From: Rhodobacterales bacterium 52_120_T64
Lineage (GTDB): Bacteria; Pseudomonadota; Alphaproteobacteria; Rhodobacterales; Rhodobacteraceae
DNA length: 64,000 nucleotides
Assembly: GCA_002162875.1 (NCBI GenBank)
Contig: MABA01000020.1
Coordinates: 21,392 to 85,391 of the forward strand
Reading direction: 5' to 3'
Part shown: piece after piece, positions 26,809-35,734 of the stretch
How positions within the stretch are numbered: the first letter of the stretch is position 1
Layout: every line of letters begins with the position of its first letter
The notes under the pieces: model-generated
What the model saw: only the letters and a program-made list of their open reading frames with translations
What the model was told of the DNA's origin: nothing
The model's database searches: none
Position numbers and translations under genes: made by a program

Positions 26809-27747
26809 ATGGCCCCTACCCCCTTAATCGCCAACGATGGCACCCGTGCATCAAAATTTTCGTTTGGTACAATGCAGTTTGGCGGAAAAGCCGACAAAGA
26901 CGAGAGCCGTCGCCTGTACGACGCCAGCCGAACCGCCGGAATTAATTTCTTTGATACCGCCTATGTTTATACAGAGGGACTATCCGAGCAGTACCTCGGG
27001 GAGTTCGCTGCATCCGAACGCGATAGCCTGATCATCGCATCGAAATGCTCGTCCGTGGGCGGATCGAGTTCTGCTACCATCCGCGCACAGTTGGACAAAA
27101 GCCGGAAGCGCCTGAACATGGATATGATCGACGTTTTCTATCTTCACAAGTGGGATGACGACACACCGCTGGAGGAGTCATTTTCGGCGTTAGCTGAACT
27201 TCGCGAGACCGGATTATTCCGTCACATCGGAGTGTCAAACTTTTCGGCTTGGCAAACCATGAAAGCTGCGAGTGTTGCCGAAAAACTGGGCGTAACGATT
27301 GATATCCTTCAGCCAATGTACAATCTTGTCAAAAGGCAGGCCGAGGTTGAAATACTTCCTATGGCAATCAGCGAAGGTTTCCATGTTGCACCCTACTCCC
27401 CGCTGGGTGGTGGTTTGCTAACGGGCAAATATGCGGTGGGCGCTGGTGGGCGGCTGGCCGATGATAAAATGTATAAGGCCCGATATGGCGTTGACTGGAT
27501 GCATGATACGGCAACGAATTTGTCCGAGCTTGCGTCCGAGGTGGGTGTTCATCCTGCGACGCTTGCCGTTAGCTGGGTTGCGCGAAATCCCGGTATTACG
27601 CATCCGATCATCAGCGCGCGCTCGGTAGAGCAATTCGAGCCATCGCTAAACGGGATTTCCTACGAACTGTCTGATGATTTGTACAACCAGATCACAGCAC
27701 TTTCGCCCCAACCGGCACCTGCTACCGATCGATTGGAAGAAGCGTAA
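26809..27747 (+). CDS. Aldo/keto reductase
   Basis: A 312-residue NADPH-dependent TIM-barrel oxidoreductase. The catalytic tetrad is visible: Asp and Tyr in F-F-D-T-A-Y-V-Y near residue 46, Lys in I-I-A-S-K-C-S-S near 78 and His in F-Y-L-H-K-W-D near 110. The C-terminal I-S-A-R-S-V-E-Q-F contributes to cofactor binding. It probably reduces a sugar or sugar-derived aldehyde or ketone. It starts the rightward genes at the edge of the sugar-acid island, with GGAG 7 bases before the ATG, and ends in a strong bidirectional hairpin. Confidence 0.9.
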   Translation: MAPTPLIANDGTRASKFSFGTMQFGGKADKDESRRLYDASRTAGINFFDTAYVYTEGLSEQYLGEFAASERDSLIIASKCSSVGGSSSATIRAQLDKSRKRLNMDMIDVFYLHKWDDDTPLEESFSALAELRETGLFRHIGVSNFSAWQTMKAASVAEKLGVTIDILQPMYNLVKRQAEVEILPMAISEGFHVAPYSPLGGGLLTGKYAVGAGGRLADDKMYKARYGVDWMHDTATNLSELASEVGVHPATLAVSWVARNPGITHPIISARSVEQFEPSLNGISYELSDDLYNQITALSPQPAPATDRLEEA

Positions 27748-27763
27748 AAGTAATATCAAGTTT

Positions 27764-27790
27764 CGATCGCGACCTTAAGGGTCGCGATCG
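27764..27790. terminator. Bidirectional terminator hairpin between aldo/keto reductase and SDR genes
   Basis: CGATCGCGACC-TTAAG-GGTCGCGATCG is a perfect 11-base-pair stem between two convergent genes. It is followed by ATTTAATTT rightward and AAACTTGATATT leftward, so it can end transcription from both sides. Confidence 0.8.
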
Positions 27791-27809
27791 ATTTAATTTC
27801 ATCGTTTAT

Positions 27810-28580
27810 TCAAACGCAAGATGACATTCCGCCGTCGACGAACAACGTAACTCCGTTAACGAAGCTCGAAGCGTCAGATGAAAGGAAGACTGCAGCCCCA
27901 ACAAGTTCATCGACATTCCCCCAGCGTCCTGCGGGCGTCCGTTTACTAACCCATGCAGAAAACTCGGCATCATCAACAAGCGCCTGATTTAGCTCGGTCT
28001 TGAAATACCCGGGCGCGATCGCATTGATCTGCAGCCCTTTAGGCCCCCAATCCGTGGCCATACCTTTCGTCAGATTTCCAACAGCCCCTTTGGAGGCCGT
28101 GTAGGGTGCAATAGACGGCCTCGCCAGCGCGGTCTGGATTGAGCCTATGTTGATAATCTTGCCCTGACCCCGTGCAATCATATGTCGCGCAACTGGCTGG
28201 CCTACATTGAATACGCTGTAAACATTGGTACGCATCAGTCTATCGAAAGCATCGGTCGGAAAATCCTCCAATGCCTCGCGATGTTGCATTCCAGCGTTGT
28301 TGACTAGAATGTCTATTGGGCCGGTTTTAGCTTCAAATTCGTCGACTGCTTTAGCGCAGGCAGCATGATCAGTCACATCAAATATCAATGCGTGAACCGT
28401 TGCCCCTTCTGCCCTCAAAGTTTCAGCGGCTTCATTTACCGCGTTTGCGTCTCGCCCGTTCAGAATCACTTCCGCGCCAGCACCGGCCAACCCACCCGCC
28501 AAAGCGAAGCCGATTCCGCGACTGGAACCTGTAATCAGGCAGCGTTTTCCTGTAAGATCAAACATTTCAAGCGTATTCAT
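27810..28580 (-). CDS. SDR family dehydrogenase, gluconate 5-dehydrogenase-like
   Basis: A 256-residue short-chain dehydrogenase. The cofactor motif G-S-S-R-G-I-G is near residue 17, N-N-A-G-M-Q near 92, and the catalytic Tyr/Lys in Y-T-A-S-K near 157. The pattern K-R-C-L-I-T-G-S-S-R-G-I-G-F-A-L-A with H-R-E-A-L-E-D-F resembles gluconate 5-dehydrogenase (IdnO/Gno), which interconverts 5-ketogluconate and gluconate with NADP. The ATG at 28580 follows GGAAGCCGGA. It is divergent from an L-idonate 5-dehydrogenase-like gene; together these would convert L-idonate to 5-ketogluconate and then D-gluconate, or an analogous acid pair. Confidence 0.85.
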   Translation of the reverse strand: MNTLEMFDLTGKRCLITGSSRGIGFALAGGLAGAGAEVILNGRDANAVNEAAETLRAEGATVHALIFDVTDHAACAKAVDEFEAKTGPIDILVNNAGMQHREALEDFPTDAFDRLMRTNVYSVFNVGQPVARHMIARGQGKIINIGSIQTALARPSIAPYTASKGAVGNLTKGMATDWGPKGLQINAIAPGYFKTELNQALVDDAEFSAWVSKRTPAGRWGNVDELVGAAVFLSSDASSFVNGVTLFVDGGMSSCV

Positions 28581-28602
28581 TCCGGCTTCCCTTTGCATTG
28601 GT

Positions 28603-28624
28603 ACTATTATATGATTTTTATCAT
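28603..28624. promoter_or_regulatory. Candidate operator between divergent SDR and idnD-like genes
   Basis: TACTATTATATGATTTTTATCAT contains a perfect ATGAT-TTTT-ATCAT dyad at 28611-28624. The sequence ATTATATGA also occurs at 54393-54401, in the divergent gap before the fourth dehydrogenase paralog. It could be bound by one of the two GntR-type regulators of the island; this is inference only. Confidence 0.3.
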
Positions 28625-28684
28625 GAAGCGGATAATAGGTATTCATCAAGCCGCCGCCAAGTCGAAATATGAAAAGAGAGAAAC

Positions 28685-29716
28685 ATGCGAGCAGTAGTCA
28701 TCCATGGTGCCAAAGATTTGCGGGTTGAAGAGCGCGAAGTGGGATCTCTCGCGCCCAGTCAGGTGCGCATAAAATTGGTAACGGGTGGAGTTTGCGGCTC
28801 AGACTTACACTATTTCAATCACGGCGGATTCGGGACGGTGACCATACGGGAACCCATGATCCTAGGTCATGAAGTATCAGGCCAAATTGAAGCATTGGGA
28901 GAGAGTGTTAACGACCTCAACGTCGGTGATCTGGTTGCCGTTAGTCCTTCACGACCCTGTGGTAGCTGCACATATTGCGCCCTTGGATTACCTAACCATT
29001 GCGAGAATATGCGGTTTTATGGTTCGGCAATGCCCTACCCCCACATCCAAGGTGCGTTTCGTGAAGTTCTTGTAGCAGACGCTTCTCAATGTGTTGTTGC
29101 AAACGGACTGACGGCTGGCGAAGCAGCGATGGCAGAACCCCTCGCTGTTTGCCTTCACGCGGTTCGCCGTGCTGGCGAGATGTTGGGGAAGCGGGTGCTG
29201 GTAACTGGTTGTGGGCCAATTGGCCTGCTTGTAATTCTCGCCGCGCGCCGCGCTGGCGCTTCGGAAATCGTTGCGACAGATTTATCGGATAATGCGCTGG
29301 CTTACGCCAAACAAGTAGGCGCAGATTGCGTCATCAACGTCGGTAAAGAGCCGAACGCACTATCTGATTACGCTAGTGGCAAAGGCTCCTTCGACATTAT
29401 GTTCGAAGCTTCAGGCGCGAATATTGCGCTGACAACCGGTGTTCCAACAATGCGCCCCAGAGGGGTTATTATGCAACTCGGAATGGGTGGAGATATGACT
29501 GTTCCAATGCAACAGGTTACAGTCAAAGAATTAGACCTGCGTGGATGTTTCAGGTTTCAGGAGGAGTTCACAGCAGCGGTGTCACTAATGCTAAAAGGAC
29601 TGATTAACGTAAAGCCGCTCATCACCCACACGATGCCAATCGAAGAAGCGGTTCAAGCCTTTACGACCGCCAATGACAGAAGTCGGGCGATTAAGGTTCA
29701 AATCTCGTTCAACTAG
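28685..29716 (+). CDS. Zinc-dependent alcohol dehydrogenase, L-idonate 5-dehydrogenase-like
   Basis: A 343-residue medium-chain dehydrogenase. Catalytic zinc ligands lie in G-G-V-C-G-S-D-L-H and G-H-E-V. The structural zinc cysteines are in R-P-C-G-S-C-T-Y-C followed by N-H-C-E-N near residue 97-110, and the NAD fold starts at V-T-G-C-G-P-I-G near 172. The overall pattern is that of L-idonate/sorbitol dehydrogenases. It opens a rightward run (reductase, enolase-superfamily dehydratase, FAH-fold dehydratase, semialdehyde dehydrogenase, exporter) and is divergent from the gluconate 5-dehydrogenase-like gene, a pairing known from idn loci. Confidence 0.87.
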   Translation: MRAVVIHGAKDLRVEEREVGSLAPSQVRIKLVTGGVCGSDLHYFNHGGFGTVTIREPMILGHEVSGQIEALGESVNDLNVGDLVAVSPSRPCGSCTYCALGLPNHCENMRFYGSAMPYPHIQGAFREVLVADASQCVVANGLTAGEAAMAEPLAVCLHAVRRAGEMLGKRVLVTGCGPIGLLVILAARRAGASEIVATDLSDNALAYAKQVGADCVINVGKEPNALSDYASGKGSFDIMFEASGANIALTTGVPTMRPRGVIMQLGMGGDMTVPMQQVTVKELDLRGCFRFQEEFTAAVSLMLKGLINVKPLITHTMPIEEAVQAFTTANDRSRAIKVQISFN

Positions 29717-29773
29717 ATTTTGCCTCGATTAACCAATTATTCACAAATTAGTACAAGCTGGAGATCCCCGAAT

Positions 29774-30808
29774 ATGACTTACCAACCAAACCCTGATCGC
29801 TACACCAAAATGATCTATAATCGTTGCGGAAACAGTGGCTTGAAATTACCTGCAATCTCTTTGGGGCTGTGGCACAACTTCGGCGGCGACACGCCACACG
29901 AAACAAAGCGTGCGATCTGCCAGACGGCGTTCGACCTCGGGATCACACATTTTGACCTCGCAAATAACTACGGCCCGCCCGCTGGTAGTGCCGAATCCGC
30001 GTTTGGTGAAATTCTGAAGACTGATTTTGCAGGCTATCGCGACGAATTGATAGTTTCATCTAAAGCCGGATATCAAATGTGGGACGGCCCTTACGGAGAA
30101 TGGGGTAGCCGCAAAAGTTTGATTGCCTCTTGCGATCAAAGCCTTAAGCGTTTGGGGCTGGACTATCTTGATATTTTCTACTCGCACCGTTTCGACCCTG
30201 ACACTCCGCTGGAAGAGACGATGGGCGCGCTGGATACCATCGTTCGGTCAGGAAAGGCGCTTTATGCTGGCATTTCATCCTACAATTCACAGCGCACACG
30301 ACAGGCAGTTGCCATTCTGAAAGACTTCGGAACGCCCTGTGTAATCCACCAACCAAGTTACAACATGATTAACCGTTGGGTCGAAAAGGATGGACTAAAA
30401 GACACCCTTACCGAGCTGGGCGTAGGTTCGATCGCCTTTACGCCGCTGGCGCAGGGCATGTTGACCAACAAATACCTGAAAGGTGTTCCAGAAGGCAGTC
30501 GGGCATCGCAGGCGAAATCTCTAAAACCGGACTTCCTGAGCGATAAAGCCATCGAAAACATCCGAAAACTGAACGAAATCGCCCAACGTCGCGGCCAGAC
30601 TTTAGCACAAATGGCTATAGCATGGGTTCTGCGAAACAGCGGGATAACCACAGCATTAATCGGTGCGTCTAAACCAGAACAAGTTATTGATTGTGTTGGT
30701 GCAATTGAAAGTCTGGAATTTTCAAAAGCGGAACTCGCTGAAATTGATGAATATTCGGATGACGAAAACATCAATCTGTGGGCCAGTTCGTCAGAGACGG
30801 ATTCCTGA
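29774..30808 (+). CDS. Aldo/keto reductase, YghZ/L-glyceraldehyde-3-phosphate reductase-like
   Basis: A 344-residue aldo/keto reductase of the Kv-beta/YghZ branch. It has Y-N-R-C-G-N-S-G-L-K-L-P and L-G-L-W-H-N-F-G-G near the start, Asp/Tyr in H-F-D-L-A-N-N-Y near residue 60, Lys in I-V-S-S-K-A-G-Y near 98 and His in F-Y-S-H-R-F-D near 133. YghZ of E. coli reduces L-glyceraldehyde 3-phosphate and methylglyoxal. GGAG 10 bases before the ATG at 29774 supports this start, although the frame is open to 29720. The position between idonate-type dehydrogenase and dehydratase genes suggests detoxifying or recycling an aldehyde of the pathway. Confidence 0.88.
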   Translation: MTYQPNPDRYTKMIYNRCGNSGLKLPAISLGLWHNFGGDTPHETKRAICQTAFDLGITHFDLANNYGPPAGSAESAFGEILKTDFAGYRDELIVSSKAGYQMWDGPYGEWGSRKSLIASCDQSLKRLGLDYLDIFYSHRFDPDTPLEETMGALDTIVRSGKALYAGISSYNSQRTRQAVAILKDFGTPCVIHQPSYNMINRWVEKDGLKDTLTELGVGSIAFTPLAQGMLTNKYLKGVPEGSRASQAKSLKPDFLSDKAIENIRKLNEIAQRRGQTLAQMAIAWVLRNSGITTALIGASKPEQVIDCVGAIESLEFSKAELAEIDEYSDDENINLWASSSETDS

Positions 30809-30842
30809 TTAGCCACTCGAAAAAAGAACGGGGTATCATACA

Positions 30843-32051
30843 ATGAAGATAACTAAACTGGAAACCGTTCGTATTGAAGAGCGCCCCAATCTTATTTGGC
30901 TCCTCGTTCATACAGACGAGGGTATTACCGGTCTCGGTGAGACCTTTTTCGGGGCCAAAACTGTCGAGGCTTACATCCACGAGTATATCGCGCCCCGCGT
31001 TATCGGGCGCGACCCGCTGCAAATTGACCTTTTGGCAGCTGATCTCGTTGGATACCTTGGTTTTCGTTCCTCGGGCGCGGAAGTGCGCGGCAATTCCGCG
31101 TTCGACATCGCGCTTTGGGATATATTCGGCAAAGCAACCGGCCAACCAATCGCGCAACTTCTGGGCGGTTTCACTCGCTCAGAAATCAGAACCTACAACA
31201 CCTGTGCAGGCACAGAATATATCAAGAAGGCTACCGGTCAGACCACTGCAAACTACGACCTTGGGTCAACTGCGCAAAATGGTTACGATGATCTTAACGG
31301 GTTTCTCAACAATGCAGATGAGCTAGCGCATTCGTTGTTGGAGGAAGGCATCACAGCCATGAAAATCTGGCCATTTGACCAAGCTGCCGATAAAACGCGA
31401 GGCCAGTATATTTCTATGCCCGATCTGAAATCGGCGTTGCAACCGTTCGACAAAATCCGCAATGCGGTCGGCGATAAAATGGACATCATGGTCGAGTTTC
31501 ACTCCATGTGGCAGTTGCTTCCTGCCATCCAGATCGCCAAATCCCTAGAACCCTACAAAACTTTCTGGCATGAAGATCCGATCAAAATGGATAGTCTGTC
31601 CAGTTTGAAACGGTATGCCGACGCCTCGCCCGCACCGATTTCGGCGTCCGAAACACTTGGTTCCCGCTGGGCGTTTCGTGATCTTCTGGAAACGGGTGCG
31701 GCCGGTGTCATGATGTTGGATATCAGCTGGTGTGGCGGTCTGTCCGAAGCGCGCAAAATTGCGTCAATGGCCGAAGCTTGGCACCTTCCCGTTGCCCCGC
31801 ATGACTGTACTGGACCTGTCGTATTGTGTGCCTCGACACACTTGTCACTTAATGCACCAAATGCCTTGGTGCAGGAAAGTGTCCGCGCATTTTACAAGAC
31901 TTGGTACAAAGATCTTGTAACCGCCCTACCCGAAGTCAAAAACGGGATGATAACTGTTCCGCCTGGCCCCGGCCTGGGGATGGAGCTGAACCCCGACCTT
32001 GATCGAGCGTATACAACCTACCGACAATTCTCGGATATTTCGAACATCTAA
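30843..32051 (+). CDS. Enolase-superfamily (mandelate racemase/muconate lactonizing group) sugar-acid dehydratase
   Basis: A 402-residue enzyme with an N-terminal capping domain and a C-terminal barrel. Metal ligands are readable as the Glu of V-E-F-H-S-M-W near residue 217, E-D-P near 243 and S-E-T-L-G near 268. The H-D of A-P-H-D-C-T-G near 320 suits the catalytic His-Asp. Family members remove water from aldonates or aldarates to give 2-keto-3-deoxy acids. The next two genes, an FAH-fold dehydratase and a semialdehyde dehydrogenase, match the next two steps of an oxidative route to 2-oxoglutarate. The actual substrate (pentonate, hexonate or aldarate) cannot be read. Confidence 0.85.
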   Translation: MKITKLETVRIEERPNLIWLLVHTDEGITGLGETFFGAKTVEAYIHEYIAPRVIGRDPLQIDLLAADLVGYLGFRSSGAEVRGNSAFDIALWDIFGKATGQPIAQLLGGFTRSEIRTYNTCAGTEYIKKATGQTTANYDLGSTAQNGYDDLNGFLNNADELAHSLLEEGITAMKIWPFDQAADKTRGQYISMPDLKSALQPFDKIRNAVGDKMDIMVEFHSMWQLLPAIQIAKSLEPYKTFWHEDPIKMDSLSSLKRYADASPAPISASETLGSRWAFRDLLETGAAGVMMLDISWCGGLSEARKIASMAEAWHLPVAPHDCTGPVVLCASTHLSLNAPNALVQESVRAFYKTWYKDLVTALPEVKNGMITVPPGPGLGMELNPDLDRAYTTYRQFSDISNI

Positions 32052-32181
32052 TGGATGGATTTCGACCAACACATCGCAGTGACAGATATTCGCCTGTTCA
32101 TGACGGTGTCGCGACTAGTGCAATAACTATTGTTGTTTCGACCTGCGTATAGACTTCATTAACCAACTCAGGACCTAATTT

Positions 32182-33360
32182 ATGTTTCCTACACTCACTA
32201 TTGAAAACACACTTCCAAAAGACGGTGATTCCGGAACTTTGATAGGGCGCGCTTGGCTGCCCGATGTTGATGGCCCGTCAGTGGTTTTGCTGCGAAATGG
32301 CGATGTATTCGACATATCGAAAGCTTCGGCGACTATGTCGGGTCTTTTGAATTCAGCCGATCCACTCGCAGCGATAAATAGAGCGTCAGGTGAAAAAATT
32401 GGTTCGATCAAGGCACTGCTGGCGAACACGACGCCGGATACGCGCAATGATCGCTTACCGTATTTCCTCTCTCCAATCGATCTACAGACCATAAAAGCCA
32501 GCGGCGTTACGTTTGCAGCCAGCATGCTGGAACGTGTGATCGAAGAAAAAGCGGGGGGTGATCCCGCGGTAGCCGAAGCAATACGCGAGGCTATAGCCGC
32601 CGAGATCGGCGCAAGCCTCGCGAATGTCACGCCGGGGTCTGAGGACGCTGATCGTGTTCGTGACGTGCTGACCGAAGGGGGAATGTGGTCCCAGTATCTA
32701 GAAGTTGGTATCGGAAAATTCGCCGAAATATTTACGAAGGCCCCGACGATGGCATCCGTAGGAACCGGTTCCGAGGTTGGAATTCATCCAGAGTCGACCT
32801 GGAATAACCCAGAGCCGGAAGTTGTTCTTGTCGTTAGCAACACAGGTAAAATAATCGGGGCAACGTTAGGTAACGACGTTAATCTTAGGGATTTCGAGGG
32901 ACGCAGTGCGCTGTTGCTGGGAAAAGCCAAAGACAACAACGCCTCGGCTGCCCTAGGACCATTTATTCGCCTGTTCGACTCCAGTTTCAATATAGACGAT
33001 ATTCGGAAAATGGACTTAAGCATGCATGTCGAGGGCGCGGATGATGGCTATGTCCTAAGCGACGGCAGCTCTATGCGATATATAAGCCGCGATGTAGAAG
33101 ATCTGGTTTCCCAAACACTTAGTCGCAATCACCAGTATCCTGACGGACTGGTACTTTACACCGGAACCATGTTCGCCCCTATCGATGATCGCGGTGAAAA
33201 GGGGTCTGGGTTCACCCACAAAATTGGCGATATTGTCACCGTCTCGTCTAACAAATTGGGCACGCTTACAAATCGCACCAATCTATCCACACTTGCCCCC
33301 GAATGGACTTTCGGTGTTGGCACCCTAATGAAAAACCTATCAAACCGCGGCCTACTTTAG
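32182..33360 (+). CDS. Fumarylacetoacetase-fold protein, 2-keto-3-deoxy-sugar-acid dehydratase-like
   Basis: A 392-residue FAH-family protein. The N-terminal region of about 170 residues is longer than in small FAH hydrolases. The catalytic part has V-G-T-G-S-E-V-G-I-H near residue 192, N-N-P-E-P-E-V-V-L-V near 210 (metal Glu), G-N-D-V-N-L-R-D-F-E-G-R near 230 and a C-terminal Y-T-G-T-M-F-A-P. This resembles 2-keto-3-deoxy-D-arabinonate/xylonate dehydratases (KdaD/AraD1 type), which yield 2-oxoglutarate semialdehyde. The aldehyde dehydrogenase gene 30 bases downstream is the expected next enzyme. AGGACCTAATTT precedes the ATG. Confidence 0.82.
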   Translation: MFPTLTIENTLPKDGDSGTLIGRAWLPDVDGPSVVLLRNGDVFDISKASATMSGLLNSADPLAAINRASGEKIGSIKALLANTTPDTRNDRLPYFLSPIDLQTIKASGVTFAASMLERVIEEKAGGDPAVAEAIREAIAAEIGASLANVTPGSEDADRVRDVLTEGGMWSQYLEVGIGKFAEIFTKAPTMASVGTGSEVGIHPESTWNNPEPEVVLVVSNTGKIIGATLGNDVNLRDFEGRSALLLGKAKDNNASAALGPFIRLFDSSFNIDDIRKMDLSMHVEGADDGYVLSDGSSMRYISRDVEDLVSQTLSRNHQYPDGLVLYTGTMFAPIDDRGEKGSGFTHKIGDIVTVSSNKLGTLTNRTNLSTLAPEWTFGVGTLMKNLSNRGLL

Positions 33361-33390
33361 GGCCAAATTGTAAAATCAAGAAAGCAAAAC

Positions 33391-34830
33391 ATGACAACTA
33401 AACTTAATTTCATTGCAGGCGAATGGGTCGAAGGCGTCGACATCAATGCCAACATCAACCCCTCGGATTTATCAGACGTGGTTGGCGAATACACGCGTTC
33501 CGACGCCAAACAGGCGGAACAAGCAATCGCGGCTGCAAGGTCGGCGTTTCCAGCTTGGTCCACCAGCGGAATTCAGGCGCGTTCGGACGCGCTCGATAAA
33601 ATCGGCACCGAAATTCTGACGCGCCGCGAAGAACTCGGCGAGCTTCTGGCGCGCGAAGAAGGAAAAACACTACCGGAAAGCATTGGCGAAGCCGCGCGTG
33701 CAGGCCAAATTTTCAAATTTTTTGCGGGCGAAGTATTGCGCGTTAACGGAGAAAAGCTCCCTTCAGTTCGCCCCGGTGTTGAAGTTGAAATGTCGCGCGA
33801 ACCGGTTGGCGTTATCGGTCTTGTCACGCCCTGGAACTTCCCGATTGCGATTCCGGCGTGGAAAATCGCACCGGCGCTGGCTTACGGAAACTGTGTGATA
33901 TTCAAACCAGCGGACCTGGTTCCGGGTTCCGCTTGGGCATTATCTGAAATCATAAGCCGCTCAGGCATCCCCGCAGGCGTTTTCAACCTTGTGATGGGTC
34001 GCGGGTCTTCGGTTGGCAACGCCATCGTCAATTCCCCAGACGTGGACGCAATAAGCTTCACCGGATCCGTTGGCACAGGTACTTCGATCCTTGAAGCGGC
34101 GGCTGCCAGAAAAGCACGCGTGCAACTTGAAATGGGCGGAAAAAACCCGCTGATCGTTCTGGATGACGCTAACCTAGACAATGCAGTCAACTGTGCAGTG
34201 CAAGGCGCATTCTATTCGACTGGACAACGTTGTACCGCGTCGTCTCGCTTGATCGTAGCAGAAGGTATTCACGACAAATTCGTGGCCGCGATGCAGGATG
34301 CATTGCAGGGTTTGGCCATAGATGACGCGCGCAAAGCAGGCACCGATATAGGGCCAGTCGTCGATCAAAGCCAGATGGATCAGGATATGTCTTACATCGA
34401 CATCGGGGCGAACGAAGGTGCGAAGATTGCATTCGGCGGCGAACGCCTTAACCGCGAAACCGAAGGCTTCTATCTGTCACCATGTTTGCTGACCGAAACG
34501 ACGAATGCGATGCGCGTCAATCAGGAAGAAATTTTCGGCCCTGTAGCAACGGTAATAAGCGTTAAAGACTACGACGAAGCTATTGATGTTGCCAATGATA
34601 CTGATTTCGGCTTGTCCGCTGGTATCTGCACAACTTCACTTAAGTACACCAACGCCTTCAAGCGTCAGTCAGAGGCCGGTATGGTTATGGTTAACCTGCC
34701 AACAGCGGGTGTCGACTACCACGTTCCTTTTGGTGGTCGCAAAGGCTCCAGCTACGGTAACCGTGAACAGGGTTCTTACGCAAAAGAGTTCTACACAATC
34801 GTTAAGACCGCCTACACGTTGCCTCTTTAA
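33391..34830 (+). CDS. Aldehyde dehydrogenase, 2-oxoglutarate semialdehyde dehydrogenase-like
   Basis: A 479-residue NAD(P)-dependent aldehyde dehydrogenase. Markers are T-P-W-N-F-P near residue 147, F-T-G-S-V-G near 223, catalytic Glu in L-E-M-G-G-K-N-P near 248 and catalytic Cys in G-Q-R-C-T-A near 282. E-E-I-F-G-P-V and F-G-G-R-K-G-S-S follow. Context after a keto-deoxy acid dehydratase argues for oxidation of 2-oxoglutarate semialdehyde to 2-oxoglutarate, the last step of Weimberg-type routes. The final part of the gene adjoins the exporter gene by one base, so the two are co-transcribed. Confidence 0.9.
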   Translation: MTTKLNFIAGEWVEGVDINANINPSDLSDVVGEYTRSDAKQAEQAIAAARSAFPAWSTSGIQARSDALDKIGTEILTRREELGELLAREEGKTLPESIGEAARAGQIFKFFAGEVLRVNGEKLPSVRPGVEVEMSREPVGVIGLVTPWNFPIAIPAWKIAPALAYGNCVIFKPADLVPGSAWALSEIISRSGIPAGVFNLVMGRGSSVGNAIVNSPDVDAISFTGSVGTGTSILEAAAARKARVQLEMGGKNPLIVLDDANLDNAVNCAVQGAFYSTGQRCTASSRLIVAEGIHDKFVAAMQDALQGLAIDDARKAGTDIGPVVDQSQMDQDMSYIDIGANEGAKIAFGGERLNRETEGFYLSPCLLTETTNAMRVNQEEIFGPVATVISVKDYDEAIDVANDTDFGLSAGICTTSLKYTNAFKRQSEAGMVMVNLPTAGVDYHVPFGGRKGSSYGNREQGSYAKEFYTIVKTAYTLPL

Positions 34831-34831
34831 C

Positions 34832-35734
34832 GTGAGCGCGCAGCATACTTCACACGGGCACGGCGCCGGCATAGTTTACATGCTGGTTGCCATGTTCTTG
34901 TTTACCGCTAATGACGCTATCGGCAAGTGGATGGTAGCGACATATCCAGTCGGGCAACTGATTTCTCTTCGTAGTTTGGCAGCACTTGTGGTGTTGTCAT
35001 TCATCCTTTGGCGAAAACAGGGAGACCTCTGGCTTTCGCTAAAAGAACGACCCGTTATCCAGATATTGCGGATCGGATTCGTTGTAGCCGAAGTTGGATG
35101 TTTTTATGCGGCAGTACGATATCTGCCGCTTGCGGATGTCTTCATGTTTTATCTGGCCTCACCGCTGTTTCTGACAGTTTTTTCCGTAATCATTCTAAAA
35201 GAGCACGTAGGCCTACGCCGGTGGGTAGCTGTGCTTGTTGGATTAGTTGGCGTCGTACTCGTCTTTCCACCCTCAGAGGACGCGTTGTCGGCCCCTGCCC
35301 TGATTGCGTTGGCTGGCAGCATGTCGCTTGCACTGATGTTGACGCTAACGCGTATGCTTAGGCGTACCGACGGGATAACATTGATTACAGTTCAAACGAT
35401 AGGCGTTGCAATTTTCGGTGGCGTAACCATTCCGTTCGCGTGGGTTACGCCAAATCTAATGGATTTATCGTTACTTTGCCTGCTTGGGTTTGTCGCGACG
35501 TTAGCGCATTTCCTGATGAACAAATCAGTATCTGTAGCCCCATCCGCCGTGGTCGCCCCGTTTCAATACACATCAATCGTATGGGCAATCGCATTTGGTT
35601 ATTTGGTATGGGGCGATTTCCCCACCCAACGCGCGCTGTTTGGTGCGGCGTTCATTATAGGTGCCGGTTTGATCGTTCTTTATAGCGAGCGAAAAGTGTC
35701 AAACGCCTCAATCAGTCGATTATTGAAAGAATAA
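34832..35734 (+). CDS. DMT/EamA family membrane transporter
   Basis: A 300-residue protein with about ten hydrophobic helices in two EamA repeats (first: IVYMLVAMFLFTANDAIGKW; second begins near residue 150). The start is GTG at 34832, one base after the dehydrogenase stop. The open frame extends upstream inside that gene, but nothing there resembles the family. A His-rich N-terminus (HTSHGHG) precedes the first helix. DMT proteins of this group move small metabolites, often outward. In this operon it may export an intermediate or import the acid; direction and cargo are unknown. Its end overlaps the convergent GntR gene by 23 bases. Confidence 0.85.
   Translation: MSAQHTSHGHGAGIVYMLVAMFLFTANDAIGKWMVATYPVGQLISLRSLAALVVLSFILWRKQGDLWLSLKERPVIQILRIGFVVAEVGCFYAAVRYLPLADVFMFYLASPLFLTVFSVIILKEHVGLRRWVAVLVGLVGVVLVFPPSEDALSAPALIALAGSMSLALMLTLTRMLRRTDGITLITVQTIGVAIFGGVTIPFAWVTPNLMDLSLLCLLGFVATLAHFLMNKSVSVAPSAVVAPFQYTSIVWAIAFGYLVWGDFPTQRALFGAAFIIGAGLIVLYSERKVSNASISRLLKE

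Noticed and set aside
34583..34831. Upstream extension of the first DMT transporter into the aldehyde dehydrogenase gene
   Set aside because: The extension is out of frame within a clear dehydrogenase gene and bears no membrane or family pattern; the GTG at 34832 is the sensible start.
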